A stretch of DNA of 64,000 nt from Zanthoxylum bungeanum (lineage: Eukaryota; Streptophyta; Magnoliopsida; Sapindales; Rutaceae): NCBI GenBank assembly GCA_019454045.1, contig SKCR01015051.1, positions 62,001 through 126,000 on the forward strand, read 5' to 3'. The position numbers and the translations under genes were made by a program. The notes beneath the pieces were generated by a model. That model ran no database searches, was not told the DNA's origin, and saw only the letters and a list, made by a program, of their open reading frames with translations. Positions 45,311 to 56,925 of the stretch are shown here, piece after piece. Positions within the stretch are counted from its first letter, which is position 1. Each line of letters begins with the position of its first letter.

Positions 45311-45748
45311 CTACAAAATAGAAGAAATAGAAACAGGAAGTGAATCGTTAGTGTTAGTAAGTAAAGAAAAATGGGGTGTGTCTTTATACACTAGCAGCAA
45401 CATGAGTTTGCTAGCTTTGTAGGCTCTCATCACTTCTCTCTCACCTAGATAAAAACTCTTTTTCACTCTTCCTTTCTTCTCACTCTCTCTCTTAGCCCCA
45501 TTTCCCTTGGGTTTACTCTCGGTTCTAATCCCAGTGTTTCCCCCACTCACGGGTTTAGATCCCATTTTCTCACTATTATCACTCTTACCCCCAATGATGC
45601 GGCTTATCTCTCTCTCTCTCTCTTTTTCTCTTTCCAAATGTAATTTGACTTGATCATCATGGACCTGTCTTGGTGTCAAAGGGTATAATGTAATGGGCTT
45701 GCCCTTATGCTGGAATGAATACTTGTTTCGAAACCCATCATGTATCAC
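45311..45748 (-). pseudogene. Linker between protease and RT of element G
   Basis: The open frame begins MIHDGFRNKYSFQHKGKPIT and has PLTPRQVHDDQVKLHLERE, then a long Lys/Arg/Glu-rich disordered part. It corresponds to the linker kept in family F (39540-40161), showing that F and G share an ancestor for this part. Confidence 0.75.
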
Positions 45749-46027
45749 CTTCCTATCAAACTACCACAGCCTTCCCAAAAGTATGTGGCCTGCCTGCATG
45801 GGTACCACATCACACAACACCTCATCCGTATAAGGTCCAATGGTAAAAGTCAACAATATCTGCTTGGTCACTCTGACCTCACCACACTCATTAAGCCACT
45901 GTAGCCTATATGGCTTAGGATATGGTAAACATGACAATCCCAATCTTGCCACCAATGTTGTGCTAGCCACGTTGGTGCAACTACCCCCATCTATGATCAT
46001 ACTACATGACTTCCCATCCACGCTACA
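45749..46027 (-). pseudogene. Aspartic protease of element G (interrupted by solo LTR)
   Basis: Contains SCSMIIDGGSCTNVASTTLV with the catalytic Asp, then LCDVVPMQAGHILLGRLW. Its upstream part (HTRC) lies at 47915-47930 on the other side of the solo LTR. The 46028-46078 end of the longest frame is LTR sequence. Confidence 0.87.
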
Positions 46028-47909
46028 TGACCTGTCGATGGTCAGATGAAAATACCTAGTATAATCCAATTGAACCATATGTCTATGCCAACTAAATTAC
46101 CTGGATTCATTAAGTTTAAGTTTCAATTATGGCTACCCTCGCCCGACAGGTATATGTCTATCCTATAAAGAAATATATTAAAGGGTTATCTATCCTCAAG
46201 GAAGATCGTGGGCTATTAAGTCTTAGGCTAAAATCTAAAATTCCTTTGTCAAGTTTATTTTAGATTTACCAGATCAATCTTATTAATGGCCAGTTAACAA
46301 GAAGCATTAAGCTTAAGACTTAATAAGTAAACCTTTAAATTACCCAAACTATAAAATAACCCCTTATAAACCGGTGATATTGGATTTCATCACAACCCCA
46401 GATAACGTGCTTAGCTACGACACATATCTAAGGCTAGTAAAAACTTAAAAATAAAATACATAAAGTAAAATGCTGAAAATAAAATGCTGGAAAGTAAATA
46501 AATAAAAGAAAATACAATAAAAGAAAATGATAGAGTAAAAGTATCAACTTTTATCACTACTAATTTACTTAATATAATATATTAACTTGTATGATATTAC
46601 CAACCAGCCATATAGGCGGTATCCTGATTAAGTCAGATTAAGTCCAACTGACCATAAAAGCGGTATCACAATTTGTGCATAAACCAGCCATATAGGCGGT
46701 AATTACCGACCAACCAGACGGTATCCATGCTTAGTCAGGTTAAAAACCAGTTTATAATAATTACCAATAGACCAATATAGCGGTATCCTTGTTATGTCAA
46801 ATTTTAAATAGTGAATATATTATAATTAATGGAGATTAATCTAAATAGCAATAATAAAATATTTACCTTTCACCCTAGCAGGGGGAAGTTACCTTCTCAT
46901 ATTGAATAGTAAAAACTGAAAAGTAAAGAAAGTAAATTATTATTACAGAAAGTAATTAAAATTAATTACAAAACTGAAATTAAAATAAACTAGATATAAA
47001 ACTCCCTATTTACATCAGAGAATTCAGAGAGGAAGGTACATCTGAAATCAGAAAAATGAGCTGAATTTATAGGCCTCAGTAGTGGTGACGCATCTCGACG
47101 TGCAGCTCGCGTCGCGACGCGCGTGATTGGCGACGTGGAACGCGGAGAGCTCGAGATGTGGCATTGGATAAGGTGATAAGGTGACATATGGCAGAGGCGG
47201 CTGGGAGCTGAATGATTATGCTGATGTGGCAATGATATGGCAATGACGTGGCGACACGTGGCGATGTGGATTGTCGGCACCATAGGATTGTGACACGTGG
47301 CACACAATGATTGGTTGATGATGACGTGGCTGACACGTGGCGTATTGACTTGGCATGTTGCTGATGTGGCAGACACGTGGATGACACGTGGCGATGTAGA
47401 TTGTCGGCACCATAGGATTGTGAATGGCACACAATGATTGGCTGATGATGACGTGGCTGACACATGGCGCATTGACTTGGCATGTTGCTGATGTGGACGC
47501 TGACATGGCAGACACGTGGATGACACGTGGCGATGGCGATTGTCGGTATAATAGGATGATGACACGTGGTGCGGTTCACGTTAGCAGATCTTCTCTGATG
47601 TTGACACGTGGCAGGCGCACGTTAGCATCTGGCGCATGTTAGCAGACTTCTCAGATTTTGACATGTGGCACGGTGTATTTTTGCATGAACCGACGCAAGT
47701 TATAACATGGACCGGCGCACCCAAATGATGATTTTGCCCTTTTTGTCCTTTTTTCTCTATTTTAGCCCCAAATCACCTCCAAAATGTCCTGAAACTTTAT
47801 TTATCTACAAAATAACCCAAAACACATCAAAATATTCACAAAACTCAAGAAACTATACAAAATATTAGGTCAAATAAGTGGGAAGTAGTGATACATTTAC
47901 CACTCATCA
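46028..47909 (-). repeat. Solo LTR of the B/C LOG-gypsy subfamily with internal deletion
   Basis: Termini TGATGAG (47909) and GGTCA (46028), with target duplication CTACA at 46023-46027 and 47910-47914; this proves both LTR ends for the family. About 330 bases of R/U5 next to the GGTCA end are missing. It retains GGCGGTATCC repeats (46600-46790), the CGTCGCGACG patch (about 47110) and the full CACGTG cluster. Confidence 0.9.
47255..47610. promoter_or_regulatory. Nine CACGTG boxes in solo LTR
   Basis: CACGTG starts at 47255, 47294, 47334, 47374, 47385, 47513, 47524, 47563 and 47605, mostly GACACGTGGC. A duplicated block of about 130 bases (47265-47395 and 47395-47530) raised the number. Matches the cluster at 10135-10623. 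Confidence 0.72.
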
Positions 47910-47914
47910 CTACA

Positions 47915-49388
47915 CCTAGTATGCAAAAAAATCCTCTCTCTGCTGCTCGGTCTCATCCTCGACTATTTGTGTTGTCAATGCTCTCCTAGACACAAGTGAC
48001 AAGTTATCTAGTGGGTATGCTACTCCCTCATTATCATTAGCATCCTCTAACATAGGCATCTCATCTTCCACCTCCTCATCTGTGGAATCGATATTGCCAT
48101 CATCCTTCATTATTAGTGTTCGCTTGTTGGGGCACTATGATGCATAATGTCCCATACCCAAGCACTTAAAATACTTTACCTCCTTGGATTTTGGAATTTC
48201 CACTTCAGACTTAACCTTAAACCTACATGCCTCTACTTCTTTTCCCTTACCACCATCAGCCTTGGGCTTATTGAAACCCTCATCTCTCCGCTCATTACTA
48301 GGCCACTTCCCCCTCCAAACAGAAGTTCTTTGTGCAGTGTATCTAGATGCGGATTTATTTTTCAACTGTTTTTCTACCTTGATCGCCATATGTAGCATAT
48401 CCTCCAACTCCACATAATGATGCAACTCAACTACACTCGCAATCTTCTTATTTAACCCTCCTCAAAATCGAGCCATTGTGGCTTCTCTCTCCTCCACCAC
48501 ATTCGCCCTAATAATCGCTACCTCCATCTCTGTATAATAGTCCTCAACACTTTTCGACCCCTGATACAAATGTTGTAGCTTCTGATATAACTCTCTGTAA
48601 TAGTGTCTTGGAATGATCCTCTTACGCATGAGAGCCTTTAGCTCCTCCCAAGTCTCAACTGGCCTCTCATGGTTCCTCCTCCTATTAGTTACCAACTGAT
48701 CCCACCAAATCACCGTATAGTCTGTAAACTCAATGGCAGCTAACTTCACTTTCTTCTCATCAGAATACCTATGACAATTAAAGATCAGTTCAATTTTTCT
48801 CTCTCAGTCCAAGTACGTCTCTGGATCAGTGTGGAAAGATGGAATTTTCATCTTGATACTGCCCAAGTCGCCATCAATATCATATCTCCTACCATGATCT
48901 ATCTTGTCAGGCCCCCTCCGATAGTCATAATTATGCTCCTTATATGCATCTCTCTCATATCTATCTCTAAATCCGTCACCAAATCATCTATTTTCTCCCT
49001 CATAGACCCTTCTATCTTCTCTCTGAAAACCTCTTCGCTCATCAAACCTCATATCCCGCCGGTCATATCTCCTCTCATATCGCCTATCATGCGGTCTATA
49101 CCTATCCCCCTCATCTTCGAACTCATCCAGCTCTTTTATATCATCCAGATTATTCTCTGCCTCGACCTCATGTATAGGTACCATAGATGGTTGTTGCTCT
49201 GTCTGCTCTGGCCTAGAGTGTTGTGGCCCCTCAACCTCCTTCTGAACACTAGAGAATTAGAGACTAGTAACCTCCTTCGACAACTTCTCTATTGCCGCAT
49301 TCATAGTTCCAAACATCTCCCGGAACTCAGCCATATTATTCTCCATGGTATTAAACCTCCCATCAACGTTCATATCTTTCTCTGTCAT
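47915..49388 (-). pseudogene. Gag of element G
   Basis: Start ATG 49388 (MTEKDMNVDGRFNTMENNMA). Order: a coiled N-terminus, a very Arg/Asp-rich stretch (48984-49184, RYERRYDRRDMRFDERRGF), the capsid domain (48462-48749, EFTDYTVIWWDQLVTNRRRN; PRHYYRELYQKLQHLYQGS), and a knuckle reading [14 protein letters not shown] in which the first Cys is Tyr and the residue before the last Cys is a stop. At least four in-frame stops break it, while the frame is otherwise largely kept. Confidence 0.88.
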
Positions 49389-50410
49389 CTTACTTAATAA
49401 ACAGATTAGTAATAACAAGAAAGAATTAAATTAATTAAATAAAGGAAACCTCACAAGCTCTCGTGTTTCACTCTCTCTCAATCACTCCCCTCGAATGATT
49501 ACATTCGTTCAATGTCGAACGCTAACCACCAATGGATTTCACAATCCGTGTGTAGTCCAAAAGTCAGCAAAATCCATAAGGAATCAAAGGAATAAGGATA
49601 TCAAGAAAAGAATAAGATGTGACTCAAGAAGCAACGACAATACTCGATCAATAAAATCTAAAACTAGAGCGCAACAGGAATGAATAAAATAAACAAGATC
49701 AATTTTTTTTAACAGCAACAACAGCCTATTAACAAAATTCTCATGCAAAAGGCCAAAAAGCAAACAATCCGTATTGGCCATTGATCTGCGCAAGCCAATG
49801 AAGGATTTTTTTTTTACTGACAAAGAATACCAAATATTAAATTGAAGCTTAAGAGCCAAACTAAACACTACAATTGTTAGGTGTGGGCACACGTGGGGCC
49901 TTTGTTTTGTGAATCACAATGCCTGTTTCTTTATTTTGTTTGGTTGTTGGTCACTGTCACAAACCAAAAAAAAACAAAAATAAGGAGTTTTTGTTTTTGT
50001 TTTTTTTTGTGGGTCACAGGCATGAACCATTTTTTTTTTTGTGGTCACATGCGTGAACCCCCTTTCTTCTTTCTTTTTCTTTTTCTTTTTTTGTTTGTTT
50101 TTATGACCGACTCAAACAACAAAAATTACTAAAGCAAACATAATGAACCAAGAATTAAGCACTGATGAAATCAAACGTAATAAGCATGCAAAAGAAAGAA
50201 AATTCAATTGAAAATTTAAGCAAGAGTTGACTATTTCAGACTTTTGCTTCCTCTTTTTTTTTCAACATCTGACACACGCAATTGCACACTTGATTTTTTT
50301 TTCTTTTTCTTTTTTTATCAACGACACACAGTAAACAAAAGGAGACAAAATTGAAAGACTGAAAGAAAACAAAGAAGAAACGGAAAGAAAAAAAATCAGA
50401 CCTGAAATCT
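49389..50410 (-). other. Leader of element G
   Basis: No gene seen. Contains several long T runs (e.g. 49808-49816, 50029-50040) and A runs. The frames listed here by length are simple-sequence artefacts. Confidence 0.6.
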
Positions 50411-50424
50411 GGCTCTGATAACCA
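50411..50424 (-). other. Primer binding site of element G
   Basis: TGGTTATCAGAGCC on the minus strand, two bases inside the LTR; initiator-Met type with one extra T. Confidence 0.82.
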
Positions 50425-50426
50425 AT

Positions 50427-51124
50427 TGATACGAAACCGGATACGAAAAGAAGAAACCCGATCCAAGATCCCGTAGACCCCCAAAGAACCTTTCCTTGAA
50501 AACCCTTGGAGATAGCCTCAGATGAATTTTGCCAGTAAAATGGACGCCACAAAGGATGCCAACCCTTTGATAAGTCTTTGTTCAATCACTGAACGTTGAT
50601 AAAATTTTCTTAATCTCAAGAAAAGTTACTATTCACGCACTAAAAATTGGGTCCTTCATTAAGAGTTGTTTTGAGTTTAAATAATGATATGCTCAAACCC
50701 TAAGAGAGCCAAAAAGTCTAAAATAGCCCTAAACTACCCATTACCAACTAAAAGCCCATAACTCCTAATTTCTAACCCATTTTGAACCCATAAATAAATA
50801 AAATAAACTAACCCAAATAATAAATAAAAACGGTCATCCACGTTGGTTCCATACATGCAAATAAATAATAAATAAGCCTAAACAAACAAAATCGATCCAT
50901 GCTGCTCCTCGATGACTTGGGTCAAGTGTATAACTCTTGAACCCTCTTCCTTGAAGTCCAATTGGTCTCGAACTTGCTTGTTCAATTCAGCTACATGACG
51001 TTGGGCCAGACCTGCCATAGCGTCCTTGATCTCTTGAGCTCTGTGTTTTGTAATTGGTCCAACTGGTACATGGATTGGATCGACTGTGGTCTGGACCGAA
51101 ACAGGTGCAGCTAGGATCACATCA
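50427..51124 (-). repeat. 5' LTR of element G
   Basis: 698 bp, collinear with 42004-42703; the close match implies a fairly recent insertion compared with the coding decay. Confidence 0.92.
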
Positions 51125-51804
51125 GCTTTGGTATAAATTCAATAAAGTAGTTTATGATATGGATATGAATATGTATAAATTTTGGTATGGTGGAAAAATT
51201 ATCAAGCTTGCTCCTTTAACCCGCACAAGAGGTCTATGAGGAAGAGTGGGCTAAAAAGATAAGTGAGATTCATGAGTTTAGAATCTTACTAGGAGAGCTT
51301 CCGGAATTGATAGAGAAAAAGAAATTAGCAAAATATGAAGTCAAGAAGGATATGAGCGTAACCTTGAGTAATGAAATGAAACATGTTGACGTTTTTATGA
51401 ATAAGCGTGAGGTGGTGGATGATGTTGATGACAATGATGATATTGATGTGAGCAATAACATTAGTGATGCCGATTTGGTTGTTCATGATGACAATGTGGT
51501 GCTTGAAGTTACTGTTAATGGTGAATATAATATGGAGCAATCTAATTTTAGTTGTGAGGCCTTGAGTTATGAGGTGCAAAAAGTGCATGTGGTCGAATAT
51601 GTAGAGTGTTATTAGATCATGGATGAGTATATTGATTGTTTGAGGAAGCGACATAGGCGTGTTGAGTTTGTTTTAAATGAGGTTTCAAACGTGAATCTAG
51701 ATGGGAATCTCTTTGCGGTTGCAAGAGGAGTTAATAATGTGAGTAGCAATAGAGAGACTGAGAGGGGAAAAATATTGAAAAAAGTCATTCATTGGCTTTA
51801 TTGA
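51125..51804 (+). pseudogene. Protease-linker protein, F unit 2 (3' part)
   Basis: Resumes at the target duplication with WYKFNKVVYDMDMNMYKFWY and the same charged linker as unit 1. An 18-base deletion near 51245 and a TAG at 51613 (Gln codon in unit 1 region) break it. It ends KVIHWLY as in unit 1. Confidence 0.8.
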
Positions 51805-51940
51805 CTTTTGCTCACATTAACCATTCCTTTCCATGTGATTTTATTTTGCTCCAGGATTTTCGTCACATTGATCGTGTCATTTTTATCTATGATCTGATTT
51901 CGAATTCGAGGTCGAATCCTTTTTAATAGAGGGAGAATGA
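51805..51940 (+). other. 3' UTR and polypurine tract of family F
   Basis: Contains TTCGAGGTCGAATCC and the tract AATAGAGGGAGAATGA immediately before LTR 3 at 51941. Unit 1 lacks this part. Confidence 0.7.
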
Positions 51941-52850
51941 TGTTATCTAGAATGAGCTCTGTTTGTTCGGGCAATTTAACTTGAAGTTGTGGCTGATTGC
52001 ATGGCTTGGTCAGATTGACGTATTTGGGCCTTTTGGTGGATTTGGAAGTTCCTTGGGTTCTCGAGTTTGTTTCATGTATAAGACTTTATATGAAGGCTTT
52101 AGTATGTCTAAGGCAAGAATGGAATGGGTTTTGGACATGAATGGGCTGACTTGATTGATTTCGGGCTTAATTTCCGAATGGTGCATTAGCAGTGGCATGA
52201 TTTATGCATTCTTCATATTTTGGACATAACTTTCTCATCCGATGTTCGATATTTGTGATTCAAGTTGAATTGGAAAGAGGTCTCATGGATCACAACTTTG
52301 TAGTTTATATTAAAGTCCAATTCAGAAGCCTTCGTGGTCATAATAAAGAAGCAAGTTATCCCTACAGCTTTTATGTTTCATATTTTAAAGGTTATGTGAT
52401 GTTTAAGTGTTGGGCTGAAATTCAATTAAATTAGAAAGCCTATGCACGGAATTTTAATGTATTTTATGTGTTATTGGGTTTATTTTACTAGGGTTTTATT
52501 ATATTTGGGTAGAATTAGGGTTAGCCACCTATTTAAAGGGGCATTATTCATTGTAATTGATAATTAATTAAGAACATTTTTTTTCAAGATAAAGTGACTT
52601 GTGTCATCTTGAGGGAGTGGATTCTTCTTTGGTTCTACAGAACAAAAGCTTATCAATCTGTGGCAAGCGTTGAGGCGTTGTATCGCTGTTCAAGATTCTC
52701 CAAAGAAATAAAGAAAAGTTCTTAAGGGTAAGGTTCCTTAAGGGTTGGACTTGATCTTGGAAGAATTTTGTTCTTATAAAAAATCAAGATTCGCAGTTCT
52801 TTAGGCTTAGAACATGTGTAGGGGTTTGCTTGGCTTGTTCCAGACAAGTT
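51941..52850 (+). repeat. LTR 3 of family F (last bases missing)
   Basis: TGTTATCTAG start; matches LTR 1 to about 52848, where it is cut a few bases short of TTATCA by unrelated copia-leader sequence. Confidence 0.85.
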
Positions 52851-53174
52851 ATTTTTAATTACAGTACAATATGTCAGCATGATATCATCATATGATGTCG
52901 CTCTTATGTCGTGTTGACGTCATTGCATGACGTTGATGTCGTGTTGAAATCATGCATGAACCAACAACAGTATCTTCTACTGCTGGTATATGAAGAACAC
53001 GATGCAACTCTTCAAAGAACAGTGTCGTGCTCTAATTTTTTTATTTAATTGAAATTAAATTAAATTTCAATTAATCTCAAATTTATTCAAGCCTCATAAA
53101 TTTAAACATAATCACTACAATTTGCATAAAATTCATATCAAAAGCATGCATATTAATTTTGGCTCGCATACCAC
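52851..53174 (-). other. Leader fragment and primer site of a truncated copia element
   Basis: The minus strand has TGGTATGCGAGCC (53161-53173), a two-mismatch initiator-Met primer site, next to the LTR at 53175. The rest is AT-rich, with a small TGACGTCA palindrome and ATGTCGTGTTGA repeats around 52905-52950. No gene. Confidence 0.55.
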
Positions 53175-55102
53175 TATTGGAAATTTAGCATACAATATAT
53201 GGCAGAAATTTAAAATTCGTAAATTTTAAACTTAAATTTCCAATCTAAGAATATAATAATTTACATGCTTCATGATACTATTTATATTAGGAACCATAAA
53301 TAAAGAAGTTGCATTAAGCCTTTAAAGCCATCGGATCCTCGACTCGCTCCTCGTACGTCTTCAGGGCCACCTAAATGTTTGGACTCTAACGGTATCCACA
53401 CAAAGTAGAGAATTAAGGATTTTGAATTTCTCAAATCTAAGATTATGCAGATGCCTTTTCTTTAGTACTAGCTTAATAAAAGAAACTTTTGAGGATTTTT
53501 GGGAAACTTTTGCCACAAGTAGAATTTAACTTTTATTAAAAAAAGAAAAAGCAAAATCACCTAACCCACAAAGCAACCTTCACTTATTTTGCAAAGTTTC
53601 TCACGTCAATGGCTAGCATAATAAGGGTATTTATAGATTTTAGAATTGAGTTGTTTTGATCCCAATCAAATTAGGATTGTTAGGATATGGATATGGTTTA
53701 ATCCTATCAAAATAAGAATCATAACCCATCCTAAATAAAATAACTATTATCCTTTTTATTTTATTAATTTAAAATTTATCAATCCTAATCAATTATGATA
53801 CTATAAATCTGAAATTATAATTTAAAACAAATATTTTGCTTAATTATATTTCAGCCCTTATACTTTTTGAAATTATAAAACGACCTCTATACTTTTAGAA
53901 ATTATGAAATAACCCTTAATTTACATATTTTTATTTTGGCCCACAATTTCAAGAACTCCATTTTTCATCCATGATTTCTGAAATTATGAACTTGCTCCTA
54001 AGTTTAATAACTGAACATTGAAGTCAAAAAACTTAATTTTACATAATTTATCCTTAACTCCTCAATACTTTAAAGTGTGCAACCCATTAGGTTCTTTATT
54101 ATGCTGGCAATGAAAATAGTTATAGATTTCATACGTCTAGATAAATTAATTTAATTAATTTATCATCAATTAACTCCTTAATTAAGAAACTAATTTACAT
54201 AGATCAAGGGTGTCATCCAGGAATGTATCATGACCCACAATTAAGAAAGAATACTAGTTTAGTTAAACATATTTCGTATACTATTACCGTATGATTCGAT
54301 CCTTTCATCTCATACATATCACGCTAATAATTATAGAGCATGTAAAATGTCTACTCTATTAAATCATAACTATTAGAAACTTTGACTGAAGTTGATAATA
54401 TATATATAGTTTCTGAAACTCTTTTAAGAACTTGTCATGACCATGGACTTATATTATCATTTATGTCAAATTACGCCTCTTGGGATATCAACTCTATGTT
54501 ATCCATAGCAATAAATCTCTTATTAATCCCTCACAACCTTTATATGTTTTTCATATTATCCAATCATGACCTTATGCTCAAGCTCGCTATGGACTACAGA
54601 GGTGTAATGTCAAAGCATATATGATCCACATACAAGGTACCATGGAGACCTCAAGTATAAGGATTATTCATAATATCGTAACAAAGAGAAATCCCATAGA
54701 TATTTGGATAACACTCCATATGGGTACTCAAGTGGGTCAGTTCGATGTACTTGTTCTCCAACAAGCATCCATATGTTAGACTAAGTGAACACCTTCACTA
54801 GTAGCTTATAAGATCATCTACCTTCCCTCACCAGGAAAACATAAATAACATATGCGGTTTAAACTGAATTTATCAATATTCTAGTGTTGATAATCCTACG
54901 AGCAGAAACATTTAAGAATGACGGGATCTCATAAATTAAATTTAATTTAATTCATTTAATCGTCATTCTAAGGATTTTATTTTACAATTAGTCAAAATTA
55001 TTTATCGACAATACTTATAAATAAGTTGTCAATTTTATTTATCAATATAATAATATAAAATTACATATTTGTATTTATTAGATCTAGGGCATATAACCAA
55101 CA
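53175..55102 (-). repeat. Copia LTR shared by two internal regions
   Basis: The minus strand runs TGTTGGTTATATGCCC (from 55102) to TTTCCAATA (53175), 1,928 bp. On the right is a polypurine tract (55103-55115, CAGAGGGAAAATA) of the pol relic; on the left is a primer site of another copy. It therefore acts as 3' LTR of one unit and 5' LTR of the next. Not similar in sequence to the 18029-19975 LTR. Confidence 0.7.
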
Positions 55103-56925
55103 TATTTTCCCTCTGTAAAATTTTCCTTCCACTTTTTAAACTCCTAATGAAAATTTTACTCTTTCTACCTCGGTCGACTCTACTTTCTAAGATCTTGATT
55201 TTTTGTATTCTCTAGCAAAGTAACATTTTGGAGGGGAGTATGCTTACTAGTAACTGAGTTTCTACCCATGAAAGTACTGTCATTCTGGACTTTATTCAAA
55301 CGTTGGTATTGAGAAGTTGGTGTTTATGAAATGGACTTTGAAACTCTTGAATTTTCTAATTTACTTTTGTGTACTTTTGATCTGTTCCCATAGAGTATCT
55401 ATTTGAATCAAATTCCCCACACTCCTTATAGTAATGCCCCAATAGCTTATTGTTGAAACAAAATTATCGAGATTTTTCATAGAGGATCGAAATTGTATGT
55501 TGTGATTCTTTGATTACTGAAGAGTGTTTAATGAGGAAAAAAGAATTCTATTACTACAAGAAAATAATTTACAAGTGTTTAAACTCTACAAAAATCTCAC
55601 TCTTTATACTCTTTAAGCTTTCTTTACATGAAACTTAATTGTTGGGATGCTTAAAGCTTACAAATGAACTCTATATTTATAGCAAAACTTAGGCTCATAA
55701 TTTCATCAAGTGAATAGTAATCCTCCGAAAGTAGTCTTGGAGGCTTGCATGAAGGTCTTTAGCAACCATTAATGCAGCTGGATTCATCAATATTCCCCCT
55801 CCAGCTACATTTGGAAAGATTTTCATCTCACAGCTCTTCCGAGTATGTCTCTGCATAGCTTTAACTTTCTCGAGTAACAACATTTGTTAACATGTAGGTT
55901 GGATTCTCATCTGTGTGGATCTTTACTAGTCTCAATAGTTGTTGATCTATCACCTCGCATATAAAATAATTTTGAATATCGATGTGCTTCATTCGGGAAT
56001 GATACATTGAATTCTTGCTCAAGTCCATAGCACTTTGACTATCAAAATGTATCTTGTATTATGTCTGCTTGATCCCTAATTCTTGGAGAAAATTCTTTAA
56101 CCATAATATTTCTTTTCCTGCTTCCACTGCTATAATATACTCAGCTTTTGTTGTGGATAATGCAATACACTTCTGTAATCTTGAGTGCCATGATACAGCT
56201 CCCTCTGTAAAAGTATAGAGAAAACCTGATGAAGATTTTCAACCATCAAGATCTCTTGCAATATATGAATATGTATAGCCTTCCAAGATTGGATCAGCTT
56301 CTCCGTAGTACAGACATAACTTCAATGTACCCTTAAGGTACTTGAGAATCCATTTGACTGCCTCCAAGTGTTCTTTTCCTGAGTTAGAGAGAAAACGGCT
56401 CACTACACCCACTGCGTGAGCAATATCTAGCCTGGTACATATCATAAGATACAATAGGCTTCCAAATGCTGAAGAATATGGTTTTGATGACATATCATCT
56501 ATCTCTTTCTTGGATAAATGGCATGAACTCTTGCTCAATTTGAAGTGATGCGCTAGCGGAATGCTGACATGTTAGGCATTCTATATATTGAATCTCCTAA
56601 TCACCCATTCAATATAATTCTCCTATGAAAGCCATAACATTTTTTTCTACTGTCTCGAACTATTTACATTCTCAAAATCTACTGAGCTGGTCTTAAGTAT
56701 TTTATGTCGAAAGACTTAGAGAGTTCATTGTTCAGATAGTTGATATTCGCTGCATCTTGTCCAACGATCAACATGTCATCTGCATCCGAAAATCTATGAA
56801 TGTAAACACAATGGACTACTATAGTTATTTTGTAGCCTTGACTCATCATGAACGAGTCAAACTTATTGTACCACTTCTTTGGTGCTTATATGAGGCCGTA
56901 CAAGCTCTTCTTCATCTTGCAAACA
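55103..56925 (-). pseudogene. Copia pol relic (RT end and RNase H), cut by element H
   Basis: From right to left: RT with ADDMLIVGQDAANINYLNNE near 56740-56790 (the YVDD motif is degraded), then 56239-56538 with YSSAFGSLLYLMICTRLDIA and KWILKYLKGTLKLCLYYGE, RNase H with IALSTTKAEYIIAVEAGKEI (about 56100-56170) and KNSMYHSRMKHIDIQNYFI, then the tail 55695-55883. Gag, protease and integrase are missing because element H starts at 56926. Confidence 0.85.

Larger units (their letters stand above)
42004..51124 (-). mobile_element. Ty3/gypsy retrotransposon G, inserted in F unit 2
   Basis: 9,121 bp with LTRs 42004-42703 and 50427-51124, both TGATGTGATCC...CGTATCA. Target duplication GCCTT (41999-42003) and GCTTT (51125-51129, one change); joining the flanks restores the F unit 1 sequence. 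The minus-strand order gag, protease, RT, RNase H, integrase is Ty3/gypsy. A solo LTR sits in the protease. Numerous stops and shifts inactivate it. Confidence 0.93.
37686..52850 (+). mobile_element. Family F: tandem LTR-internal-LTR-internal-LTR gypsy-like array, split by element G
   Basis: Three related LTRs (37686-38606, 40219-41140, 51941-52850) alternate with two short internal regions (38607-40218; 41141-42003 plus 51125-51940). Each internal region has a Met-type primer site and a protease-plus-linker frame only. Gag, RT, RNase H and integrase are absent from both units, so the family is non-autonomous. Confidence 0.83.

Noticed and set aside
46990..47579. Overlapping His/Ser/Pro-rich frames of 99-191 codons, and similar ones at 10160-10535
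   Set aside because: They are translations of the CACGTGTC-rich LTR region in several frames at once; repetition of the DNA explains them.
48771..49397. 208-codon plus-strand frame, hydrophobic
   Set aside because: Lies opposite the Arg/Asp-rich gag of element G; the gag reading has family motifs, this one does not.
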